Source: JAGVPT01 sp963772165 (GTDB lineage Bacteria; Bacteroidota; Ignavibacteria; UBA10030; UBA8401). From it: a DNA stretch of 64,000 nt. The stretch's first letter is position 1, and every line of letters starts with the position of its first letter. Where the stretch lies: NCBI GenBank assembly GCA_963772165.1, contig CAVYWA010000005.1:186001-250000 (forward strand). Direction: 5' to 3'. The position numbers and the translations under genes were made by a program. Below, in pieces: positions 54,407 to 63,571 of this stretch. The notes beneath the pieces are model-generated. The model worked only from the letters and a program-made list of their open reading frames with translations, ran no database searches and was not told the DNA's origin.

Positions 54407-55699
54407 TCAAGAGAAAACAGCCATGAGCGCTTTCTCTGCAGCCTTGACGGTTCGCTCAATGTCTTTGTCCGAATGCGCTGCCGACATAAACGCCGCCTCG
54501 AATTGCGACGGGGCAAGATAAATTCCCTGGTCGAGCATGGAGGAGAAATACGAGGCAAATTTCTTTGTGTCGGATGTCTTCGCAGTTTCGTAATCGACAA
54601 CGTGTTCTTTTGTGAAGAACAGCGTGAACATTGACCCGACCCGGTTCTGTGAAAGAGGGAGGTGATGTTTGTTGATGATGGACTGGAGTCCGCTCTCGAG
54701 TTTCGCGGATAGCTTCTCAAGCCGGTCGTAAACTTTTCTTTTGCCAGAGAGCATTTTTATCATCTGGATTCCGGCAGCCATCGCGAGGGGGTTTCCGGAA
54801 AGCGTTCCCGCTTGATACATCGGTCCTGACGGGGCCACGAATTTCATTATTTCCCTTTTGCCGCCGTAAGCTCCTACCGGCAGCCCGCCGCCGATGATTT
54901 TACCCAGCGTTGTGAGGTCAGGCTTTATACCATAAAGCTGTTGAGCGCCGCCAAGCGCTACGCGAAACCCTGTCATGACTTCGTCCATGATAAAAACAAT
55001 GCCGTGCTTGGTGCAGAGTGAACGGAGCCCTTCGAGGAATCCTTTTGCCGGCGGAACGCAGCCCATGTTGCCGACGACCGGCTCAACGATGAGCCCTGCG
55101 ACCTGGTTGGGATATTCGTCGATGAGCCTTTCAACCGACGCAAGGTCGTTGTAGCGGGCCGTAAGCGTTGCGCTCCCGATTGCTGCGGGTACGCCGGGGC
55201 TGTCGGGAACGCCAAGGGTCATTGCTCCCGATCCGGCCTTAATGAGGAATGAATCGGCATGGCCGTGATAGCATCCCTCGAATTTGATGATCTTGTCTCT
55301 CCCGGTGAACGCTCGCGCCAATCGGATGGCGCTCATCGTGGCTTCGGTGCCGGAGTTGACCATGCGCACCATTTCAACAGACGGCATCACAGTAGAGATG
55401 AGTTCCGCCATCTCTACTTCACGTTCGGTGGCCGCTCCGAAGCTTGTCCCGCCGTCAGCCGCCTTTTTCACGGCGCGCAGAATTTGAGGATGAGCATGTC
55501 CGAGGATCATCGGTCCCCAGGAACCAACGTAGTCGATGTATTCATTTCCGTCCACGTCCCACAACTTGGAACCGCGGGCATTCTTGATAAAAACGGGAAT
55601 TCTGCCGACCGACGCAAAAGCCCGGACGGGAGAATTGACCCCGCCGGGAATAAGTTGCAGTGCTTCTTTGAACAGCTGTGCAGATTTCGATGTTCTCAT
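54407..55699 (-). CDS. hemL: Glutamate-1-semialdehyde 2,1-aminomutase
   Basis: 430 residues from the ATG at 55699. An upstream start at 55780 is rejected because it would run into a foldback repeat. The PLP enzyme converts glutamate-1-semialdehyde to 5-aminolevulinate in the C5 haem pathway. It shows IPGGVNSPVRAF, the PLP Lys in TTLGKIIGGGLPVGAYGG, IMDEVMTGFRV and MYQAGTLSGNPLAMAAG. hemB lies two genes upstream on the same strand. Confidence 0.96.
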   Translation of the reverse strand: MRTSKSAQLFKEALQLIPGGVNSPVRAFASVGRIPVFIKNARGSKLWDVDGNEYIDYVGSWGPMILGHAHPQILRAVKKAADGGTSFGAATEREVEMAELISTVMPSVEMVRMVNSGTEATMSAIRLARAFTGRDKIIKFEGCYHGHADSFLIKAGSGAMTLGVPDSPGVPAAIGSATLTARYNDLASVERLIDEYPNQVAGLIVEPVVGNMGCVPPAKGFLEGLRSLCTKHGIVFIMDEVMTGFRVALGGAQQLYGIKPDLTTLGKIIGGGLPVGAYGGKREIMKFVAPSGPMYQAGTLSGNPLAMAAGIQMIKMLSGKRKVYDRLEKLSAKLESGLQSIINKHHLPLSQNRVGSMFTLFFTKEHVVDYETAKTSDTKKFASYFSSMLDQGIYLAPSQFEAAFMSAAHSDKDIERTVKAAEKALMAVFS

Positions 55700-55745
55700 T
55701 TCATTCCTTCTCGTTAGCTCACGAGTGCCGTTTCTCAAAAATAAT

Positions 55746-55850
55746 CTTGTATTATACTGCCAAGATGGAGAGAACGCCAAGCGTATTATTCTCTTTTATA
55801 CCTATAACTTCTTGGCGCGCTCGGCGTCCTTGGCGCTTGGAAAATACAAG
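55746..55850. repeat. Interrupted inverted repeat upstream of hemL
   Basis: CTTGTATT (55746-55753) pairs with AATACAAG (55843-55850). Inside, CCAAG and CGCCAAG pair with CTTGG and CTTGGCG. A fold-back element of about 105 bases in the hemL leader. Confidence 0.55.
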
Positions 55851-55892
55851 ATTTGTTACTTGAGATGCACTCAATGAAAGTTGCCTTTTGTT

Positions 55893-56876
55893 TTAAAGCA
55901 ATTGGTTGGTGCGATACCAAAGGTATGTTTTCTCGACCGCCTCGCGGAATGGCGTAATGGTGTAATGAAGCTCGCGCTGAGCTTTTGCGGAACTGTACCA
56001 GTTGTAAAATCCTGCTCCGGAAAAAAGTTCAGAGGTTACGAATGGTTCCTTATTCATTATTGCTCCGGCAAGGTCGAAGAATTTCCCTGCAAGCTTCAGG
56101 AAGGGAATCGGCATTCGGATTCTAGGCACGATGCCGCCGACAACCTCCGCAGTTATTTGGAATGCTTGTTTGTGGGTTAAGTTTTCACCCCCCAAAATAT
56201 ACCGTTCGCCTGTTCTTCCATTCTGTGCGGCGCTGATATGACCCGCGACCACATCCCCGACGAACACGATATTCATTCCCCCTTTGATGTAAACCACCGC
56301 CTGATGTTTCTTGACCGAACGGATGATTTTCCCTCCGTTGAAATGGACATCACCGGGACCGATGACCACTCCGGGGTTGACCATCACAGCGTCGAGTCCG
56401 CGCTCAACGCCTTTCAAGACTTCGGCTTCAGCCAAGTGTTTAGAATTCTTGTAGCCGTTGTCAACATTCTGCCAGTTAAACGGTGTCGATTCGTCCGCGA
56501 GCATTCCGGTCGCCGGATGGCCTATCGCGGCGATGGAGCTCGTATGGACAAGTCGTTCTACATCTTCTTTCAAGCAGGCTTCGACGACGTTGTGTGTCCC
56601 GTGGACATTGATTTCGGACTGGAGCGGACGTGCCGGCTTCCAGAATGAAACCATCGCCGCGGTATGAAAGACGGTATCACAGCCCTGCATCGCGCTGCGC
56701 AGCGATTCGGGGTCGCGCACGTCGCCGACGCGATGTTCGACGGGAAGCGTTGCGACATTGGAAAGATTCGAAGACGTTCGGCGGAGAATTCTAACATTGA
56801 ATCCCTGCTGCGACAATACGGCAGCAAGATTCGAACCGATGAATCCTGTACCGCCGGTGATAAGGACGTTTTTCAT
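55893..56876 (-). CDS. NAD-dependent epimerase/dehydratase family protein
   Basis: 327-residue extended short-chain dehydrogenase. It has the nucleotide motif TGGTGFIGSNLAAVL, the active-site YKNSKHLAE (YxxxK), and NPGVVIGPGD. It resembles dihydroflavonol reductase-like and HpnA-like proteins. The substrate is unknown. It is encoded between hemL and hemB, with 9 bases between its ATG and the hemB stop, so it is probably in the same operon, but no direct role in haem synthesis is known to me. Confidence 0.85.
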   Translation of the reverse strand: MKNVLITGGTGFIGSNLAAVLSQQGFNVRILRRTSSNLSNVATLPVEHRVGDVRDPESLRSAMQGCDTVFHTAAMVSFWKPARPLQSEINVHGTHNVVEACLKEDVERLVHTSSIAAIGHPATGMLADESTPFNWQNVDNGYKNSKHLAEAEVLKGVERGLDAVMVNPGVVIGPGDVHFNGGKIIRSVKKHQAVVYIKGGMNIVFVGDVVAGHISAAQNGRTGERYILGGENLTHKQAFQITAEVVGGIVPRIRMPIPFLKLAGKFFDLAGAIMNKEPFVTSELFSGAGFYNWYSSAKAQRELHYTITPFREAVEKTYLWYRTNQLL

Positions 56877-56885
56877 GGGATAGAA

Positions 56886-57905
56886 TCAACGGAGAAGCTT
56901 TGCGGCATCCTTCGCAAAGTAGGTGAGTATGAGATCCGCACCGGCCCGTTTGATGCTTGTGAGCGTTTCCATCATCACACGTTCTTCGTCGATCCAGCCG
57001 TTTCTGCCGGCAGCTTTGATCATGGAATATTCGCCGCTCACGTTATATGCAGCGGTCGGCATCGCAAACCTGTCCTTAACGCGGCGGACGATGTCGAGAT
57101 AGGGAAGGGCCGGCTTCACCATCACAATATCCGCTCCCTCGATGATATCTTGCTCTACTTCACGAAGGGCTTCGTTGGAATTCGCCGGGTCCATCTGGTG
57201 TGAGCGGCGGTCGCCGAATTTAGGTGTACTTTCTGCCGCATCACGGAACGGACCGTAAAACCCCGACGCGTATTTTGCGGCGTAGGACATGATAGGAATA
57301 TTATGGAAATCATTTTTATCGAGGATCTGCCGGATCGCTTTCACCCGGCCGTCAAACATGTCCGAAGGTGCGACCATATCCGCCCCGGCCTGCACATGCG
57401 TGAGCGCCTCTTTTGCGAGAAGCTCGATCGATTCGTCGTTGATGATTTCGGCGCCTCGAACAATGCCGCAATGTCCGGTCGAAGTATATTCGCAGAGACA
57501 GACATCAGTGATCACGACAAGCTCGGGCACTTCTTTTTTAATTGCCCGGATAGCCATCTGGATAATTCCCTGGTCATCGTACGCTTCGCTACCGACTTCG
57601 TCCTTGTGCTCGGGAATGCCGAAGAGGATGACGGCGGGAATGCCGAGAGATTTTACTGCGGCGCATTCTCTCACTGTCTCATCGATCGATAATTGGTAAA
57701 TCCCCGGCATGGATTTTATTTCATTTCGGATTTTCTTCCCCGGCACCACGAAGAGGGGATAAATAAAATCGTTGCGCGAAAGCTCTGTCTCGCGAACCAT
57801 GGACCTGAACGCCTCAGTCATGCGGAGCCGGCGCAGCCGTTTGAACGGCTCGACTCCTGTACGTGCGGTTGAACCGAGTGCTGTCTTTTCATCAAACATT
57901 GTCAT
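56886..57905 (-). CDS. hemB: Porphobilinogen synthase (ALA dehydratase)
   Basis: 339 residues. It condenses two 5-aminolevulinate molecules. It shows the zinc-binding Cys triad in VCLCEYTSTGHCG, the Schiff-base Lys segments KYASGFYGPFRDA and MVKPALPYLDIV, and MDPANSNEALREV. The Cys-rich site points to a Zn-dependent enzyme. The gene is downstream of a foldback repeat at 58018-58163. Confidence 0.96.
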   Translation of the reverse strand: MTMFDEKTALGSTARTGVEPFKRLRRLRMTEAFRSMVRETELSRNDFIYPLFVVPGKKIRNEIKSMPGIYQLSIDETVRECAAVKSLGIPAVILFGIPEHKDEVGSEAYDDQGIIQMAIRAIKKEVPELVVITDVCLCEYTSTGHCGIVRGAEIINDESIELLAKEALTHVQAGADMVAPSDMFDGRVKAIRQILDKNDFHNIPIMSYAAKYASGFYGPFRDAAESTPKFGDRRSHQMDPANSNEALREVEQDIIEGADIVMVKPALPYLDIVRRVKDRFAMPTAAYNVSGEYSMIKAAGRNGWIDEERVMMETLTSIKRAGADLILTYFAKDAAKLLR

Positions 57906-58017
57906 TGTCTTTTCCTCTCCGAAATATTATCCCGGGCGCTTCTTTAATGAAATATAGCAGAAGGCGGGGAGAATTTCAATCTCAGCGGGTTCGTGGTACT
58001 GGGTCATTTTGGATCAA

Positions 58018-58163
58018 GGGTCATTGCGAGTTCCGGCGAGTCTCGAATGCTCTTCATCGGGAAGAAGCAACCCTTTTATTGAATGGAGATTGTCCCGCTG
58101 TACGGAATGCCGTACAACGGCACTTCGTCTCCCGACAAAGGGCGTCGGGATCCTCGCAATGAC
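58018..58163. repeat. GTCATTGCGAG-type foldback repeat, copy 3
   Basis: GGGTCATTGCGAG (58018-58030) and CTCGCAATGAC (58153-58163) bound a 146-base intergenic segment with an inner TACGGAATGCCGTA dyad. It lies upstream of hemB and downstream of the uracil-DNA glycosylase gene. Confidence 0.65.
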
Positions 58164-58188
58164 TTTATTCTTCGGGGCGTTGCGGCTG

Positions 58189-58888
58189 CTATGGTTCTAG
58201 AAGTTTCCCGGCCGTTCGAAAAACCTTGTCCAGCATACGCTCCGTCAGTTTGCCGGTAAATGTGTTTTGTTGGCTTGGGTGATAGCATCCAAGGAGTGTG
58301 ATCGTATCGTTGATCCGGTACATGACTCCGTGCCCAAACTTTGGCCGGGCTTTCAAATCGGTCCAACCCAGTTCGCGAATGCAGTCAAATGATGCGTCGA
58401 ATCCGACTTTTCCGAGGCCGACAATGAGGCGCAAGTTTTTCAAAAGTTGAAGTTCTTGCAGCATGAAAGGGCGGCAATGCTTGATTTCTTTCAATAGTAA
58501 TTTGTTTTGCGGCGGGGCACAATGGCAGACGGCAGTGATGTAACAATTCAGCAGTTTAAGCCCGTCGCCGCGGTGCGTTGAATGCGGCTGGTTCGCGAAC
58601 CCATTATTGTGCAGTGCACGGTACAGCCAGTTTGCGCTTTCATCTCCGGTAAAAACTCTTCCCGTTCGGTTCCCTCCGTGAGCAGCGGGAGCAAGACCGA
58701 CGACCATGAGCTGGGCGCTCTCATCGCCAAAACTCGGGACGGGTTTTCCCCAGGTACTCTTGGTCTGCAAACCGTTTTGTTTTCTTTCGGGCGATGTCTT
58801 CGCGCCATCTTACCAAACGAGGGCATTTCCTGCAGGAGATGATATCGGAATGTAATGCAGAAAGTTCAGTATAAGAGCAGCGCAGCAT
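58189..58888 (-). CDS. Type 5 uracil-DNA glycosylase, one frameshift
   Basis: Repair enzyme of the UdgB family, about 232 residues if repaired. The N-terminal part holds CRKCPRLVRWRED with two Cys of the Fe-S cluster. The remainder holds GLAPAAHGGNRTGRVFTGD and CYHPSQQNTFTGKL, the active-site motifs, and further Cys near CHCAPPQNK. The frames meet at about 58753; removing one base of the GG there gives EYWGKPVPSFGDE, which is family-like. The proposed start is at 58888; a longer frame to 58939 adds a hydrophobic stretch that is unlikely to be real. Confidence 0.85.
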
Positions 58889-59023
58889 CACAAAGAAATA
58901 AGAGAAAAGAGATAATAATGAGATCAGAAGGCATCTCAAAAAATGTGAGGGGCATCATTCTCAGGAGAAGGCTGATGCCAGAGAGGGTAGTTCAGTTGAC
59001 TTCGATTCTTCTTTCATCCTCCA

Positions 59024-59830
59024 TCATGAAATCTTTTGTAGAAATTCAACAAGGTGCTTATTGAAGACTTCGGGGTTCTCCATATTGCTCATGTGTGCGG
59101 CGCTTGGGATGACGTAGAATTCTGACTGCGGGATTTTTTCTTTCATCGCCTGTGCAGCAGCGGGGGGTGTCAGTGCATCGTGCTCGCCGGCCATGATCAA
59201 CGTTGGTACGGCGATAGCGGCAAGCGATGAGGTGGTGTCGGTGCGTCCGGCGAGGGCGAGCATGGTTCCGCACAGCGAGAGAGGAGCCGTTCGTTCAATG
59301 ATACTCTGAATCCCTTTCACAACGTCCGGCCGCGCATTGAAACTCTCGGGGGTAAAAACACCGGCAACAAAATTCTGGGCGAATTGCTGCGGTCCGTTTG
59401 CCTTGACGGCTTTGATCGAGGAGGCGCGTTTGATTTTGGCATCGTTAGAGTCGGCCTCGCTTTTGGTATCGCACAAGACGAGCGCGCGAAAGCGGTCCGG
59501 ATTTCTTTCCACGGCACGCAGCACGATGTATCCTCCCATGGAGAGTCCGACAACAACCGCCTTGCTGATGCTGAGGTGGTCCAGAAGTCCGATGAGGTCG
59601 TCCACAAGCAGCTCGACGGTGTACTGGCCGTCGCCGACCTCACTCTCGCCGTGGCCGCGGACGTCGTACGCAATGACGCGGTGCGTGGACGCGAGCGCCT
59701 CCGTTTGTCCGCCGGGAAAAGTCCACATCTTGTGGCTGAACGGGAAGCCGTGAATAAAAACGACCGGCGTTGCAGTAGAAATCCCGATGTCGATATAATG
59801 GAGAAGAGAATTGTTGACGGATGCTTTCAT
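59024..59830 (-). CDS. Alpha/beta fold hydrolase
   Basis: 268 residues from ATG 59830. Motifs are FIHGFPFSHKMW (oxyanion HG), the nucleophile elbow GLSMGG, the acid near AGEHDALTP, and the His in SAAHMSNMENPEVFN. It resembles 3-oxoadipate enol-lactonase-type and other small esterases; the substrate is not predictable. A longer version from 59860 would overlap the citrate synthase end and is rejected. It is encoded 4 bases after the gltA stop on the same strand. Confidence 0.88.
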   Translation of the reverse strand: MKASVNNSLLHYIDIGISTATPVVFIHGFPFSHKMWTFPGGQTEALASTHRVIAYDVRGHGESEVGDGQYTVELLVDDLIGLLDHLSISKAVVVGLSMGGYIVLRAVERNPDRFRALVLCDTKSEADSNDAKIKRASSIKAVKANGPQQFAQNFVAGVFTPESFNARPDVVKGIQSIIERTAPLSLCGTMLALAGRTDTTSSLAAIAVPTLIMAGEHDALTPPAAAQAMKEKIPQSEFYVIPSAAHMSNMENPEVFNKHLVEFLQKIS

Positions 59831-59834
59831 TCGG

Positions 59835-61124
59835 TCATTTTCGTTTTTCGATTGGCACAAAATCCCGCTTGTCGTATCCGAGATAAATTTGACGGGGGCG
59901 TGCTATTTTTTGCTCGGGGTCGAGCAGCATTTCTTGCCAGTGTGTAATCCATCCTGAAGTCCGCGGAATCGCAAAAAGGACCGGGAACATTTCCACCGGG
60001 AAACCCATGGCCTGGTAGATCATTCCAGAATAAAAATCCACGTTCGGGTACAATTTTCGTTTGATGAAATATTCATCCTGGAGCGCGACGCGCTCAAGCT
60101 CGAGAGCGATATCCAATTTTGGATTTCGTCCAGTCACTTCGAATACTTCATCGGCAAGTTTCTTGATGACCGTTGCACGGGGATCGAAATTCTTATAGAT
60201 ACGATGGCCAAACCCCATCAGTTTTCCATCCCCGGCTTTTACCGCTTTGATGAACTCCGGAACTTTGGAGATGTCTCCGATGTGGTCGAGCATCCGAAGC
60301 ACGGCCTCGTTCGCGCCTCCGTGGAGCGGGCCGTACAATGCGGCGGCCGCGGCAGCGATCGCGGAATATGGGTCGACCTGCGAACTTCCTACATTCCTCA
60401 TGGCCGCAGTGCTGCAATTCAATTCATGGTCTGCATGGAGAATGAACAAGACTTCAAGCGCACGCTCGAGGACCGGATGGGGTTTATATTTCACCGTCCC
60501 GACCCTGAACATCATATTCAAGAAATTTCCTGCAAAGCTCAGCCCGTTGTCCGGGTAGATATAGGGCATTCCTTTGCTGTGGCGGTAGGTGAACGCCGCA
60601 ACGGTCGGGACTTTTCCGATAAGTCTGAGTGTTTGTTTCCGTCGGACCTCAGCGTCAAAAATATTTCCCGCCTCCGGATAGAATGTCGAAAGAGCGGCGA
60701 CGGTGCTGACAAACATGCCCATCGGATGTGCGTCGTACCGGAATCCTTCCATGAGCAATTTTACGTTTTCATGGATGAACGTATGAAGGTTGATTTCGTT
60801 CGTCCATTTTTCAAGCTGTTCTTTCGTCGGCAGTTCCCCGTACAGAATCAAATAAGCAACTTCGAGGTATGTGCTTTTCTCGGCAAGCTGTTCGATCGGG
60901 TAGCCCCGGTAACGAAGGATGCCTTTGTCGCCGTCGATGAACGTGATCGTGCTTTTGCACAGCGCGGTGTTCATAAAGGCCGGGTCGTACGTCATCATCC
61001 CGAAGTCATCATCCTTTACTTTAATTTGCCGCAGATCCGTTGCATGGATGGTATCATGGTCAATCGGCAGTTCGTATGTTTTCCCGGTTCGGTTGTCCGT
61101 AATAGTAAGAGTGTCCTTCGGCAT
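59835..61124 (-). CDS. gltA: Citrate synthase
   Basis: 429 residues, type II hexameric size. It begins with TLTITDNRTGKTYELP. Catalytic segments are LHADHELNCSTAAMRNVGSS (His), FGHRIYKNFDPRA (His) and NVDFYSGMIYQAMG (Asp). It catalyses the first TCA step. The fumarase gene lies upstream on the same strand, separated by a terminator-like hairpin at 61245-61281. Confidence 0.96.
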   Translation of the reverse strand: MPKDTLTITDNRTGKTYELPIDHDTIHATDLRQIKVKDDDFGMMTYDPAFMNTALCKSTITFIDGDKGILRYRGYPIEQLAEKSTYLEVAYLILYGELPTKEQLEKWTNEINLHTFIHENVKLLMEGFRYDAHPMGMFVSTVAALSTFYPEAGNIFDAEVRRKQTLRLIGKVPTVAAFTYRHSKGMPYIYPDNGLSFAGNFLNMMFRVGTVKYKPHPVLERALEVLFILHADHELNCSTAAMRNVGSSQVDPYSAIAAAAAALYGPLHGGANEAVLRMLDHIGDISKVPEFIKAVKAGDGKLMGFGHRIYKNFDPRATVIKKLADEVFEVTGRNPKLDIALELERVALQDEYFIKRKLYPNVDFYSGMIYQAMGFPVEMFPVLFAIPRTSGWITHWQEMLLDPEQKIARPRQIYLGYDKRDFVPIEKRK

Positions 61125-61244
61125 TCTGCTTCTCCTGGGAAATCTTTCAGTGGATATTTGTTTGGCTATTCCATAGTACGAACGAAAATGCGGAACTTCA
61201 AGAGGCTGGGGGAAAATTTCTTCGGGAAGAAACCGGGAAGGGAA

Positions 61245-61281
61245 GAAGAGCCTCGGGAGAGCGAAGCTCCGGAGGCTCTTC
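61245..61281 (-). terminator. Terminator-like hairpin after fumarase
   Basis: GAAGAGCCTC (61245-61254) pairs perfectly with GAGGCTCTTC (61272-61281), with an inner GGAG/CTCC extension. A T-run is weak on the minus strand, so it could also stabilise the 3' end. Confidence 0.55.
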
Positions 61282-61292
61282 AGATGATTTCG

Positions 61293-62819
61293 TCAGAGGC
61301 TGACTTCGGCAAACTTCGCGAGCTCTTTGGCGGACGCCTGCTCGATTTCTGCATGCAGGCTGTTCCCGTTGGCATCCATCGTGACGATAGCGGGAAATTT
61401 TTTAACGCGGAGATGCCACAGCGCTTCGGGAATGCCGAATTCCAGAAAATCCACCCCTTCAACTTCCTCGATACAGTGAGAATAATACTGTGCTGCGCCG
61501 CCGATAGCGTTCAAATACACGGCGCCGTATTCTTTTAACGCGGCAAGGGTCTTGGCGCCCATTCCCCCTTTTCCAACAACTGCCCGGATGCCGAATTTTT
61601 TTATGATCTCGGCTTGATATGGTTCTTCGCGGCTGCTTGTTGTCGGTCCGGCGGCGTTAATTCTCCATTTCCCGCCTTCTTTCAGGACGACGGGGCCGCA
61701 ATGGTAGAGTACCTGACCGCGCAGGTCTACCGGAGCATCGTGGTCTACCAAGTAAGCATGGAGAGCGTCCCGTCCCGTATACATTGTACCGCTGACCATG
61801 ACGACATCACCGACTTTGAGTGATCGGATGACGTTCTCACTGATCGGAGTGTTCAGCAGTCGCTCTCTTCCTGTGAGGGAAATCCCTTCTCGAATTGCCA
61901 TCCGGATAACGGGGGAGTCGTCTTTGTAGAGCCACCGCTTGATTGTTCCCGTTGCAGCGTCAAGAATCACCCCTTGGCGGCGGAACGCCCAGCAGTCATA
62001 CGCTACGGACACAAAGAAACTCGCCGGCAGGCGGTTTTGCGCTGCGACCTTACAGCCGATAAGGGTCGCCTTCCCGCCGAAACCCATTGTTCCGATGTTC
62101 AGCGTGTTGGCGCTTTCCATGATGTTTGCTTCGAGCTTTGCAAGCTCGGGATTCGGGTTCACATCGTCGAGCTTCCGGAATAGCTGCTGCTTTGCTTGTT
62201 CGTATCCCGTGGCCCTGTCGCCGCCTACGGAAACACCGATCGCCCCGATTGAACAGCCGTGCCCTTGCGCCTGCCATATCGCGTGCAGGATGCATTTGCG
62301 AACACCGTCCAGATTTCTTCCTGCTTTTCCGAGATGGTCGAGACTTGCAGGCAGGGAGTATTGGATGTTTTTGTTCTCGCAGCCCCCGCCTTTAAGAATT
62401 AATTTCACTTCAATTTCTTCTTTATTTTCCCACTGTTCCCAGTGGATCACCGGAGTCCCCGGTCCCAAATTGTTGCCGCTGTTTTTTCCCGTAAGAGAGT
62501 CAACGGAGTTCTCTCGCAGCGTCCCTGCTTTCGTTGCTTCGGCGACGGCTTCCAGTATCTCTTTCTTCATGTGAAGCTGGTTCGTAGCGACCGGGGTGTG
62601 AATGTAAAAGGTCAGCATCCCCGTATCCTGGCAAATCGGCGCGGTGTAATCGCATGCCATGTCGATGTTCGTTGCGATCGTTTCAAGCGCGAGCGATGAA
62701 CGGGTTCCGGGGGTTTCCACGCTCGCGGCGTTCTTTATGGCGAGCCGAACGTCCGGCGGTAAATTTGTCGAGGCGTCCGTGACGAGCGTCAACATGCTCT
62801 TTTTGAAATTTTCCATCAT
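61293..62819 (-). CDS. Fumarate hydratase, class I
   Basis: 508-residue oxygen-sensitive 4Fe-4S fumarase with the alpha (N-terminal) and beta (C-terminal) parts in one chain. Seen: CQDTGMLTFYIH, GGGCENKNIQY, GVSVGGDRATGYEQA, and in the C-terminal part AGPTTSSREEPYQ and VGKGGMGAKTLAAL. The Cys residues that hold the cluster are present. It fits a TCA cluster with gltA. Class I rather than class II fumarase suggests anaerobic or low-oxygen life, as an inference. Confidence 0.93.
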   Translation of the reverse strand: MMENFKKSMLTLVTDASTNLPPDVRLAIKNAASVETPGTRSSLALETIATNIDMACDYTAPICQDTGMLTFYIHTPVATNQLHMKKEILEAVAEATKAGTLRENSVDSLTGKNSGNNLGPGTPVIHWEQWENKEEIEVKLILKGGGCENKNIQYSLPASLDHLGKAGRNLDGVRKCILHAIWQAQGHGCSIGAIGVSVGGDRATGYEQAKQQLFRKLDDVNPNPELAKLEANIMESANTLNIGTMGFGGKATLIGCKVAAQNRLPASFFVSVAYDCWAFRRQGVILDAATGTIKRWLYKDDSPVIRMAIREGISLTGRERLLNTPISENVIRSLKVGDVVMVSGTMYTGRDALHAYLVDHDAPVDLRGQVLYHCGPVVLKEGGKWRINAAGPTTSSREEPYQAEIIKKFGIRAVVGKGGMGAKTLAALKEYGAVYLNAIGGAAQYYSHCIEEVEGVDFLEFGIPEALWHLRVKKFPAIVTMDANGNSLHAEIEQASAKELAKFAEVSL

Positions 62820-62852
62820 CGCTTCCTTTGAGGCATAGTCGTGTTGTCGGTG

Positions 62853-63554
62853 CTACTTTATGATATCGTCGCTCCAGAATGTCGTGTTGTCGGATTTGTT
62901 CATCAGGGCAATTCTTACTGGAACGATGGTGACTTGCCCTTGATTGCCGGCCAACGCCTGTGAAAGGTCAAAACGGAACCAGACTTTGAAAAACATATTC
63001 CCTTCGTTGTTCTTCGCTTTTCGAGCGGTTTCTTTGTCCACATGCCAGGAGTATTCCGGCTTTGTTTTTAAAAGGAGATAAGCAAATTTGTAGCCTTTCT
63101 CGTTGGTCTCCGAAAGGAGGATATATGGATTCTGCGGACACGCGGTGTTGATGTTGAGCGCGCTCGGCGGGACCACAATTTTCGTTGGCGAGGTGATGCT
63201 GTAGGTCTGAGTATCGGCGTTATACTTTACGAGTGTCGCCTGCATCCAAACGGCAAAGAGGCGCTGGCCAAGTTTTTTTGATTCAGCGAAAGTTTGGATG
63301 GTGGCGGCAATATCATTATGCCGCTGCTGGACTCGCGCATCGAAATCGGCCGAGGTTTCAAATTCATTGCGCGAGCCCAGCACATCCTCATAATCATCGG
63401 CCCCTTTCTTTATAACATCCCAAACGGATTTGACAACGTCGGAAAATTCATCCAGCGTCAATGTTTGCTCCATCGCAGGCGCATCGAGTGGAGTCTGTGC
63501 TGCGAGGCTGCACGTTGCGGCAACGATGGTGAGAATAATCAGGGAAACTTTCAT
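62853..63554 (-). CDS. Exported hypothetical protein
   Basis: 233 residues with a signal peptide (LIILTIVAATCSLAAQ) and no other membrane segment. The segment EFETSADFDARVQQRHNDIA is the only distinctive helical part; the rest is beta-rich. No family recognised. It is encoded between fumarase and protoporphyrinogen oxidase on the same strand; a link to haem or TCA enzymes is not evident. Confidence 0.65.
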   Translation of the reverse strand: MKVSLIILTIVAATCSLAAQTPLDAPAMEQTLTLDEFSDVVKSVWDVIKKGADDYEDVLGSRNEFETSADFDARVQQRHNDIAATIQTFAESKKLGQRLFAVWMQATLVKYNADTQTYSITSPTKIVVPPSALNINTACPQNPYILLSETNEKGYKFAYLLLKTKPEYSWHVDKETARKAKNNEGNMFFKVWFRFDLSQALAGNQGQVTIVPVRIALMNKSDNTTFWSDDIIK

Positions 63555-63571
63555 TCAATGCTCCTTTAAGT

